From contig JAFCEA010000077.1 of the NCBI GenBank assembly GCA_017609385.1, positions 1 to 5,121 on the forward strand: a stretch of DNA of 5,121 nt, written 5' to 3'. A program made the translations under genes and the position numbers. Every line of letters begins with the position of its first letter. Position 1 is the stretch's first letter. Shown here one piece after another: positions 1 to 4,877 of the stretch. The notes beneath the pieces are model-generated. The model worked only from the letters and a program-made list of their open reading frames with translations, had not been told where the DNA came from and did not search any database. Origin of the DNA: Candidatus Woesearchaeota archaeon (GTDB lineage: Archaea > Nanobdellota > Nanobdellia > Woesearchaeales > CG1-02-33-12).

Positions 1-368
1 CAACTGCATTTAATCTTGGGCAGGTTGCTGCTCTTGAAACTGTTCTTAAAAAAGGAATAATTGTACCTCCTTGGCCGCATATAACCGGAGCAATAGGTGC
101 AGCAAAATATGCATATGATACCTCTGGTTTAGGTGATTTTAGGGGATTTAAAAAAATATCAGATTTAAAATACAATATAGGGCCCTTTGAATGTATTAAC
201 AAAGGGTGTGGAAATGACTGCAATATAACAAAGGCTGAAATTGGAAATGAAGAATTTTATATAGGTGACAGATGCCAGAGATATAGTGCAAAACAACATG
301 AGAAAAAAATAAAGCCACCTAATTTATTTAAAAAGAGACAAAAAATAATGGGGAGGGCATGCAAATGA
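1..368 (+). CDS. BadF/HgdC-family ATP-dependent CoA-enzyme activase, C-terminal fragment
   Basis: The gene runs in from the left edge; the first whole codon is at position 3, giving 121 residues to a TGA at 366-368. Residues 1-35 are the end of an ASKHA-fold BadF/HgdC ATPase: TAFNLGQVAALE and VPPWPHITGAIGAA match the family's closing motifs. Residues 61-94 are a Cys-rich tail, FEC..GC..DC then GDRCQRY (Cys 64, 69, 73, 91). In the long fused members (COG1924-COG3580-COG3581) this segment links the ATPase to the DUF2229 domain. Family role: the activase uses ATP hydrolysis to drive low-potential electrons from its iron-sulfur cluster to a partner such as 2-hydroxyacyl-CoA dehydratase or a double-cubane protein. 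The catalytic N-terminal parts (nucleotide-binding loops, cluster-binding Cys) are outside the window. The stop overlaps the next start as ATGA, so the two genes are probably translated together as subunits of one complex. The substrate cannot be told. Confidence 0.85.
   Translation, partial: TAFNLGQVAALETVLKKGIIVPPWPHITGAIGAAKYAYDTSGLGDFRGFKKISDLKYNIGPFECINKGCGNDCNITKAEIGNEEFYIGDRCQRYSAKQHEKKIKPPNLFKKRQKIMGRACK
351..357 (+). promoter_or_regulatory. Shine-Dalgarno site that sets the start of the next gene
   Basis: GGGAGGG lies inside the end of the activase gene. It is 7 bases before the ATG at 365 but only 1 base before the ATG at 359, so the site favours 365 as the true start. That choice also gives the usual ATGA coupling overlap. 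Confidence 0.7.
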
Positions 369-2692
369 AGGTTGGAATCCCAAGGGGCCTGTTATTTAAT
401 GAATTTGCCCCTTTGTTTATTCCTTTTTTTAATTATTTAGGCATAGAAACCATTGTTTCAGATGAAACAAATAGAAAGATAATAAATCGTGGTTTAGAGA
501 TAGTACCAGCAGAATATTGTTTTCCAACAAAAGTTGCCTATGGTCATGTTGATAATCTACTAACAAAACTAAAAAAAGATGATTTTATTTTTATTCCCTA
601 TATTGCAAATACAGGAAAACCAACTGGCAGCTATAAATATTGTGTTACATGTCCATGGACACAGTCTACACCAGATATTATGAAATCTACAGATGGACTT
701 ATTAAAAAAGGCCTTAATTTAGAAAACCTTGTTTCTCCTTCTTTGTTTTTTGATTGGGGATTAAATCATATTGAGGATCAGATGAGGAAAGCTATAGAAA
801 AGATGGGCCATAGCACAAAAAATATCAGGGCTGCACTTCAAGGGGGATTAATAAATAAAGAAAGGTTTGATAAAAAAATTGAAGAAGAAACAAAAGAAGT
901 TTTTAATTCCATTAAAAAATATAAAAAAAATGAACCTGCTTTTTTGGTTATGGCAAGGCCATACACAGCTTATGATGCAAATGTTAATAATGATATTGTA
1001 AATAAGATTTTAGATGCTGGTTATCTTGCAATACCTCTTGAACTTGCCCCAATAGGAACAATAGATATTTCTAAACAAATGCCAAAGATGTACTGGATAC
1101 AAGGTCAAAAGAAGCTGGCTGCAATAGAATTGTTAAATAAAAACAAGAATCTGTTTGGAATTGATATAACCTATTTTGCCTGCGGTCCTGACACTCAGAT
1201 AAACCAGCAGATGAGATGCAGAGCACAAAAGCCATTTTTAACAATTGAAATGGATGAGCATACTGGAGATGCTGGAATTGATACTAGATTACAGGCATTC
1301 TTCAATACTGTTAAATCTTACTTAGAGATAGGAGCAAAGCAAACCAACAAGGTTTTTAGTGTAAAACTAGGGGGACTTGATAAGATTAAAGGCACAAAAA
1401 TTCCTCTTTTTCCTCCAATGTCAAAACATAATTATGCACTATCTGCTGTTTTAAATGCATATGAAATTCAATCAAGGGTTTTAGAGGTAAACCCTGATGA
1501 AACCATGGAAAGAGCGAGAAGCTGTACATGTGGTTTGGTATGCACACCTTATTTACACACTACAGATGCTATGCTTAATTTTATGCAAAAACCAGAGTTT
1601 GACCAAGAGAAGTTTGCCTTTTTTCAGGCAACAACTGACTGTGGGCCCTGTAGGCTAGGCCAGTATGCAAGCCTGGAATCTCTTTTATTCCAGAAAAAGG
1701 GAATAAATGTTGATATAATAACAGGTGGTGAACTAGGAAGTGAGTTCAATCTTGGCATGCCCTTATTAATCAAGGCATGGTCTGGTATAACTGCAGTTGA
1801 CCAACTTGAAAAAATGAGAATGCATACAAGACCCTATGAGGTTAATAAAGGAACCTCAGATAAGATTCATGAGAAATATATGAAAGAGCTTCTTGATTAT
1901 TTAACAGATTCAAAAACTAATCTTGGAAAAATTAAAACTTATTTAAGTATTGGGAACGCAGTTTTTTCTAATTTATTTGATAAAGAATTATCTCCTTTTG
2001 AAGAAATATTAAGAAAAGCTCAAGAGGAATTTTCTCAGGTCGAAAGAACTAATGAAAAAAAACCAAAGATAGGAATAATTGGCGAGTTCTATGTAAGACT
2101 TCATGAGCCAGCTAACCAAAACATTATAACAAAACTTGAGGAAAAAGGAGTAGAAACCTGGTTAGCTCCAGCAACAGAATATTTGGTTTATTCTTATTAT
2201 TATAGTTCTATTCTTGCAAAAGAAAGATTCAAATTAAACAGAAAAAAAGAGGATTTAAAGGAATGGCTTTTGAAGTCAATATTATACAGAGTTATGATTG
2301 GTTATGAGCATAGGTTTTTTAAGGCAACCCTGCCATATATGCAGGGCTTTGATGATATACCTGCAAAAGAAATAATCTCAAATGGTCAGAAATATATTAG
2401 ACATTATATCGGTGGAGAGGCCATAGTAAGCATGGGAAAGGCAGTGGATTATGTAAAAAGGGGTTTGGACGGCATTATTAGTGTTATTCCATTTAACTGC
2501 ATGCCAGGACTGACTGTAGCTGGTTTTATCCCTAAATTCAGGAAAGATAATAATAACATTCCCTTTGTGTCTGTAGAGTATGATGGCTTTCAGGATAGTA
2601 CAAGAGAAATGAGGATAGACACCTTTTTTGCACAAGTAAAAGAAAGGTATGAGAATAAAAGACAAAATCCTTTAAAAACAAAAGATATATAA
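365..2692 (+). CDS. Tandem HgdB-like protein (DUF2229/COG3580 plus COG3581), partner of the activase
   Basis: A 775-residue soluble protein. ATG 365 is preferred over ATG 359 because of the ribosome-binding site spacing and the ATGA overlap. The N-half (about 1-310) begins MKVGIPRGLLFNEFAP, typical of DUF2229, and ends PFLTIEMDEHTGDAGIDTR (290-308), typical of COG3580. The C-half (about 345-765) carries SCTCGLVC (Cys 387, 389, 393), DCGPCRLGQY (Cys 426, 429) and ends PFVSVEYDGFQDSTREMR (733-750), typical of COG3581. The halves look like repeats of one fold: VMARPYTAYDANVNNDI (195-211) resembles IGEFYVRLHEPANQNI in the second half. Other Cys are 52, 93, 96, 273, 285 and 712; some probably bind Fe-S clusters. 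By family, this works with an ATP-driven activase as a low-potential reductase or dehydratase-like enzyme, or as a large activator. No separate dehydratase subunit lies in the window, so the reaction and substrate are unknown. Confidence 0.88.
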   Translation: MKVGIPRGLLFNEFAPLFIPFFNYLGIETIVSDETNRKIINRGLEIVPAEYCFPTKVAYGHVDNLLTKLKKDDFIFIPYIANTGKPTGSYKYCVTCPWTQSTPDIMKSTDGLIKKGLNLENLVSPSLFFDWGLNHIEDQMRKAIEKMGHSTKNIRAALQGGLINKERFDKKIEEETKEVFNSIKKYKKNEPAFLVMARPYTAYDANVNNDIVNKILDAGYLAIPLELAPIGTIDISKQMPKMYWIQGQKKLAAIELLNKNKNLFGIDITYFACGPDTQINQQMRCRAQKPFLTIEMDEHTGDAGIDTRLQAFFNTVKSYLEIGAKQTNKVFSVKLGGLDKIKGTKIPLFPPMSKHNYALSAVLNAYEIQSRVLEVNPDETMERARSCTCGLVCTPYLHTTDAMLNFMQKPEFDQEKFAFFQATTDCGPCRLGQYASLESLLFQKKGINVDIITGGELGSEFNLGMPLLIKAWSGITAVDQLEKMRMHTRPYEVNKGTSDKIHEKYMKELLDYLTDSKTNLGKIKTYLSIGNAVFSNLFDKELSPFEEILRKAQEEFSQVERTNEKKPKIGIIGEFYVRLHEPANQNIITKLEEKGVETWLAPATEYLVYSYYYSSILAKERFKLNRKKEDLKEWLLKSILYRVMIGYEHRFFKATLPYMQGFDDIPAKEIISNGQKYIRHYIGGEAIVSMGKAVDYVKRGLDGIISVIPFNCMPGLTVAGFIPKFRKDNNNIPFVSVEYDGFQDSTREMRIDTFFAQVKERYENKRQNPLKTKDI

Positions 2693-2693
2693 A
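2686..2693 (+). promoter_or_regulatory. TATA box for the SpoIIM-like gene
   Basis: TATATAAA, preceded by an A-rich BRE-like stretch (ACAAAAGA), is centred 26.5 bases before the ATG at 2716. This is the distance expected for an archaeal promoter whose transcript starts at the start codon. The box overlaps the stop codon of the gene before it. No ribosome-binding site precedes 2716, which agrees with leaderless initiation. Because the region is AT-rich, chance occurrence is possible. Confidence 0.55.
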
Positions 2694-2715
2694 TTCATAA
2701 TAAGCAGTTAAGCAT

Positions 2716-3546
2716 ATGGTTTTAGAGACAATAATCAATCCAATAACTGCTGAAAGAAAGCCCTGGGAAATGTTTTTCATAGGCCTTGTTTACTCTTCAA
2801 TTGCTATTTTGTTAAGTTTCTGGATATTCCATGAGCATGCAAGCCTTGTCATGGTTTTTCTGACCACAATGGCATGTGTTCCCTTGATTTATAATGTAAT
2901 AAAACTAGAGGAAAAAAAAGACGTTGTTATTAGTGAGGAAACTACTTTATTGAGAGAGCATGGCAAGGTTATCTCATTTCTCCTGTTTCTTTTTCTTGGC
3001 TTTACAGTATCATTTTCTTTGTGGTACACATTCCTGCCAGCAGATTTAGCACAAAATGCCTTTTCTGTGCAGACACAGACAATTGCAAACATTAATTCAG
3101 GGGTAACAGGAAGTTTTTTCCAGAATTTTAATATTTTAACAAAAATATTCTTTAATAATGTCAAGGTATTGATTTTTTGCATTTTATTTGCATTCATTTA
3201 TGGTGTTGGAGCAATATTTATCTTGACATGGAATGCATCTGTTATTGGTGCTGCAATTGGAAATTTTATTAGAACAGGAATAAGCGCAGAAGCCAGGGCG
3301 GGTGCGGCAAAATATTTCCATATTTTCTCTCTTGGCTTGTTGAGGTATGCTATCCATGGTGTTCCAGAAATAGGGGCCTATTTTATTGGCGGTTTGGCTG
3401 GCTCAATAATCTCAATAGCTGTTATCAGGCATGATTTAGGAACAAAAAAATATGAGAGAATAATCCTTGACTCATCCAACCTTGTAATAATTGCAATAGT
3501 TATCCTTTTATCCTTTTCTTGGCAGCCCTTATTGAGGTTTATGTAA
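2716..3546 (+). CDS. SpoIIM/DUF95-family multi-pass membrane protein
   Basis: A 276-residue integral membrane protein. Hydrophobic segments lie at about 17-38, 43-62, 85-106, 147-172, 203-236 (probably two passes) and 254-271; the loop at about 63-82 is charged. Family marks are the N-terminal NPITAERKPWEMF, then FFNNVKV (145-151), GVGAIFILTWNASVIGAAIG (163-182) and HGVPEIGAYFIGG (214-226). The last resembles the conserved HG.PE motif of SpoIIM/DUF95 proteins. In Bacillus, SpoIIM is part of the DMP complex, which remodels peptidoglycan during engulfment. Archaeal homologues are widespread in organisms that do not sporulate, and their job is not established; a membrane-complex or transport role is only a guess. 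The gene starts 23 bases after the activase partner on the same strand but seems to have its own leaderless promoter, so a functional link is unproven. ATG 2716 fits both the family N-terminus and the TATA spacing. Confidence 0.85.
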   Translation: MVLETIINPITAERKPWEMFFIGLVYSSIAILLSFWIFHEHASLVMVFLTTMACVPLIYNVIKLEEKKDVVISEETTLLREHGKVISFLLFLFLGFTVSFSLWYTFLPADLAQNAFSVQTQTIANINSGVTGSFFQNFNILTKIFFNNVKVLIFCILFAFIYGVGAIFILTWNASVIGAAIGNFIRTGISAEARAGAAKYFHIFSLGLLRYAIHGVPEIGAYFIGGLAGSIISIAVIRHDLGTKKYERIILDSSNLVIIAIVILLSFSWQPLLRFM

Positions 3547-3550
3547 CCCC

Positions 3551-3561
3551 TTTGTTGTTTT
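3551..3561 (+). terminator. Weak T-rich stretch after the SpoIIM-like gene
   Basis: TTTGTTGTTTT follows the stop codon by 4 bases, in the 49-base gap between this gene and the oppositely directed toxin gene. Archaeal termination often uses T-runs, but this one is broken by G residues, and no hairpin precedes it. Confidence 0.2.
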
Positions 3562-3595
3562 GAGATATAATCCTTATATTTAATAGTTCAAAATC

Positions 3596-3865
3596 TTACT
3601 TATATACTCTATTGTGATGATCAAAATCATAGAATATAACTTTATCTTCACTTTCAATGTGTCTAAAAGTTAAAATAAAGGGACCTTTGATATGAACTCT
3701 CTTTAAGTGTTGTAAAGGCTTTCTTAAATTTTTATAATGATCAATATTTTTACAAGTTATTATTTCATCAATCTTTTCAGGAAGATCATCAAACATAGAA
3801 GGATCTTTTTTTGATAATTTTCCCATAGTCTTCCTAAGTTTCCCCTCTACCAAAAACTTACGCAT
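3596..3865 (-). CDS. RelE/YafQ-superfamily mRNA interferase toxin
   Basis: An 89-residue basic protein of the size usual for RelE-type toxins, which cleave mRNA on the ribosome. The N-terminus is two helices (about 5-38, with LRKTMGKLSKKDP). It is followed by the beta-sheet core with the family pattern HYKNLRKPLQHLKRVHI (43-59), PFILTFRH (62-69) and VIFYDFDHHNRVY (76-88). The closing DHHNRVY corresponds to the archaeal RelE 'DHDEVY' ending. His83/His84, Arg48 and Arg68 are likely active-site or RNA-contact residues, by analogy only. The ATG at 3865 lies inside the end of the antitoxin gene (8-base overlap, 3858-3865) and has no ribosome-binding site of its own, so it is probably made by translational coupling. 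The antitoxin-first order is the common layout for autoregulated type II pairs. The gene is very AT-rich and looks complete. Confidence 0.87.
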   Translation of the reverse strand: MRKFLVEGKLRKTMGKLSKKDPSMFDDLPEKIDEIITCKNIDHYKNLRKPLQHLKRVHIKGPFILTFRHIESEDKVIFYDFDHHNRVYK

Positions 3866-4103
3866 TTTCTATGTCTCTTCTTAACTCTTCTATGTTTTTA
3901 AAGGTCTTAAATTTGCCTTCTTTTTCTATTCTCTTAATTTTCTGTATAAATTCTGGTCTTAACTCAGGTTCAAGAAGAGCTTCTTCAAATTTATCTATTA
4001 TTAAATTAACAGCCTCAGATTTATTTTTAAGTCCAAATTTGCCTTTTACAATAGTTAGTACTCTATCCTCATATTCCCCTAGATTCACAATAGCTTGCAC
4101 CAT
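3858..4103 (-). CDS. Ribbon-helix-helix antitoxin (DUF2683-like)
   Basis: An 81-residue protein. Residues 2-45 follow the ribbon-helix-helix pattern: beta strand VQAIVNL (2-8), helix A from about 11 to 25, the turn KNKSEA (26-31), and helix B AVNLIIDKFEEAL (31-43). It probably dimerises and binds the operator upstream. The charged tail EFIQKIKRIEKEGKFKTFKN (51-70) and EELRRDIEN probably wrap and neutralise the RelE-type toxin, as in similar archaeal antitoxins; I associate this layout with the DUF2683 family from memory. ATG 4103 is chosen because AAGGTGA lies 6 bases upstream. The next gene starts inside its last codons. Likely autoregulation is suggested by two palindromes between the TATA box and the start. 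Confidence 0.85.
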   Translation of the reverse strand: MVQAIVNLGEYEDRVLTIVKGKFGLKNKSEAVNLIIDKFEEALLEPELRPEFIQKIKRIEKEGKFKTFKNIEELRRDIENA

Positions 4104-4109
4104 TTTGTT

Positions 4110-4116
4110 TCACCTT
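4110..4116 (-). promoter_or_regulatory. Ribosome-binding site of the antitoxin
   Basis: On the minus strand AAGGTGA is followed by 6 bases and then the ATG at 4103. Unlike the apparently leaderless genes nearby, the toxin-antitoxin transcript should carry a leader of about 30 bases. Confidence 0.6.
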
Positions 4117-4121
4117 ATTAA

Positions 4122-4140
4122 TTATTATAATTTATAATAA
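4122..4140. repeat. 19-bp palindrome, likely antitoxin operator 1
   Basis: TTATTATAA-T-TTATAATAA is a perfect inverted repeat with 9-base arms and a 1-base spacer. It is centred at 4131, within 2 bases of the transcription start predicted from the TATA box (about 4133). A repressor bound here would block initiation. The sequence contains only A and T, so chance palindromes are easier than usual. Confidence 0.5.
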
Positions 4141-4141
4141 A

Positions 4142-4160
4142 ATATAATAAACTATTATAT
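4142..4160. repeat. 19-bp palindrome, likely antitoxin operator 2
   Basis: ATATAATA-AAC-TATTATAT has 8-base arms and a 3-base spacer. It is centred at 4151, exactly 20 bases (about two helical turns) from operator 1, and overlaps the TATA box. TATAATAA also recurs as a direct repeat at 4133-4140 and 4143-4150, a 10-base step that would suit cooperative ribbon-helix-helix binding. Confidence 0.45.
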
Positions 4161-4163
4161 AAA
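4156..4163 (-). promoter_or_regulatory. TATA box of the toxin-antitoxin operon
   Basis: Read on the minus strand, TTTATATA matches the archaeal TATA consensus and is preceded by the A-rich BRE-like CCAAAAGG. Its centre predicts a start near 4133, leaving room for the ribosome-binding site before the ATG at 4103. Confidence 0.6.
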
Positions 4164-4180
4164 CCTTTTGGTTTTGTTTA

Positions 4181-4456
4181 TTAATCTTTATCTAAGAATT
4201 TATCTATATAATACATTATTTTCTCTTTCTTTTCAGGATTAATAGATACTTCTTTTCCGTAGCTAGTAGGTTTTACAAATAATATTCCTTCTTTAATAAG
4301 TTCATCCACATAACCTTTAATTTTACCTCCAGTATCTTTTGGAAATCCTTTAGGAAGATTATCAATTGATGTATGGCTATGCTTAAATTTTCCCAGACGA
4401 GTTAATTTATGCAGGATTTTTCCTTTGATTTCTTCATCTGTCCACAAAAAGTCCAC
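4181..4456 (-). CDS. Small winged-helix protein of unknown function
   Basis: 91 residues from a GTG at 4456. The pattern is a winged helix: N-terminal helix TDEEIKGKILHKLTRLGKF (6-24), then HTSIDNLPKGFPKDTGGKIK and a recognition-type helix KIKGYVDELIKEGILF (44-59). A wing PTSYGKEVSINP (62-73) and a C-terminal helix (74-89) follow. I recall the 'KGFP ... KPTSYG..VS.NP' pattern from small uncharacterised archaeal proteins, but cannot name a family. It could be a DNA-binding regulator or one half of a two-gene module with the divergent regulator at 4511. GTG 4456 lies 2 bases after the predicted transcription start (near leaderless). An alternative start is TTG 4447, which has AGGTGG 5 bases upstream and would shorten the protein by 3 residues. 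The gene lies 77 bases upstream of the antitoxin on the same strand and shows no T-run after its stop, so read-through into that operon is possible. Confidence 0.75.
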   Translation of the reverse strand: MDFLWTDEEIKGKILHKLTRLGKFKHSHTSIDNLPKGFPKDTGGKIKGYVDELIKEGILFVKPTSYGKEVSINPEKKEKIMYYIDKFLDKD

Positions 4457-4460
4457 CTAA

Positions 4461-4492
4461 ATATACTTTGAATGCAAACATTTATATACTTT
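4461..4492. repeat. Direct repeat in the divergent promoter
   Basis: ATATACTTT occurs at 4461-4469 and again at 4484-4492, 23 bases apart. The second copy overlaps the TATA box and the first sits next to the minus-strand start. Between them is the small inverted repeat AATG-CAAA-CATT (4471-4482). These could be binding sites for one of the two winged-helix proteins encoded on either side, but the copies are short and AT-rich. Confidence 0.3.
4481..4488. promoter_or_regulatory. Shared TATA box reading in both directions
   Basis: On the plus strand it reads TTTATATA, centred 26.5 bases before the ATG at 4511. On the minus strand the same bases read TATATAAA, centred 28.5 bases before the GTG at 4456. 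A-rich BRE-like sequence flanks both sides: GCAAACA on the plus strand, and GAAAAG on the minus strand immediately next to the box. No other good TATA element is seen in the 54-base gap. Confidence 0.55.
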
Positions 4493-4510
4493 TCTATTTC
4501 AATATATGGT

Positions 4511-4843
4511 ATGAAAGAGAAATCCTTGCTATTGCAACTAACTGGAGAAATGCCTTTATTTAAGATAATTGATTTTTTAGTAGAAAATAAAGGAATGGAT
4601 TTTGATAAATCCAATATAGCCAAAGGTGCTGATATATCCAGAGCATCTTTATTTAACTATTGGGATGAATTAGAAAAACATGAAATAGTTAAGGTAACAC
4701 GACAATTTGGTAAGACAAAACTCTATACATTAAATTCAAAAAGCATAATTACTAGAAAGATATTAGAATTAGAAAAAGCATTAATCTCAACTGCTCTTAA
4801 AAAAGAAGTTCATAAGAAAAAAGAGCTTTTAGTTAGTGCCTGA
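4511..4843 (+). CDS. Winged-helix-turn-helix transcriptional regulator (ArsR/MarR-like)
   Basis: 110 residues from ATG 4511. An in-frame ATG at 4472 is rejected because it lies upstream of the TATA box, while 4511 is exactly where a leaderless transcript should begin. The fold is clear: helix PLFKIIDFLVENK (15-27), helix KSNIAKGAD (33-41), recognition helix SRASLFNYWDELEKHEIV (43-60), wing KVTRQFGKTKLYTLN (61-75), and a C-terminal helix (80-106) that is probably for dimerisation. The Lys-rich tail (KKEVHKKKEL) is notable. It resembles a common archaeal type with the pattern 'PL.K.LDFL..N....IA...GISR..L...W..LE..GIVK..R..G....Y.LN'. There is no metal-binding Cys and no sensor domain. It probably represses the shared promoter and so itself and the divergent 91-residue gene; this is inferred from position alone. 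Confidence 0.83.
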   Translation: MKEKSLLLQLTGEMPLFKIIDFLVENKGMDFDKSNIAKGADISRASLFNYWDELEKHEIVKVTRQFGKTKLYTLNSKSIITRKILELEKALISTALKKEVHKKKELLVSA

Positions 4844-4852
4844 TTTTTCTTT
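4844..4852 (+). terminator. T-rich terminator after the winged-helix regulator
   Basis: TTTTTCTTT follows the TGA stop directly. Archaeal RNA polymerase commonly stops at T-runs of five or more without a hairpin. The gap to the oppositely directed gene end at 4878 is only 34 bases. Confidence 0.4.
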
Positions 4853-4877
4853 AAATATGATTTTACATTTATAGATA

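Noticed and set aside
359..364. Upstream ATG (359) as the start of the 775-residue protein
   Set aside because: It is only 1 base after GGGAGGG. ATG 365 has 7-base spacing, makes the ATGA overlap, and gives the family N-terminus MKVGIPRG.
2328..2346. CCCTGC-CATATAT-GCAGGG perfect hairpin
   Set aside because: It lies inside the coding region of the 775-residue protein with no T-run after it. It is probably a by-product of the codons for TLPYMQGF.
2378..3197. Minus-strand open frames of 80-102 codons opposite the activase partner and the SpoIIM-like gene
   Set aside because: They lie opposite strongly supported genes, have antisense-like composition and no promoter or ribosome-binding site.
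3871..4137. Plus-strand 88-codon open frame
   Set aside because: It is the antisense shadow of the antitoxin gene (Ser/Leu-rich), and the minus strand has clear family motifs plus a ribosome-binding site.
4104..4180. AT-rich repeats as a replication origin or CRISPR-like array
   Set aside because: The region is only 77 bases, has no origin-binding-type motif or regular spacer units, and is fully explained as the promoter and operator of the toxin-antitoxin operon.
4472..4510. In-frame N-terminal extension of the winged-helix regulator from ATG 4472
   Set aside because: The start lies upstream of the TATA box at 4481-4488, and the added residues are AT-derived (FIYFSISIY) and do not belong to the fold.
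4402..4623. Minus-strand 73-codon open frame across the divergent promoter
   Set aside because: It would span the shared TATA region and overlap both winged-helix genes; no motif supports it.
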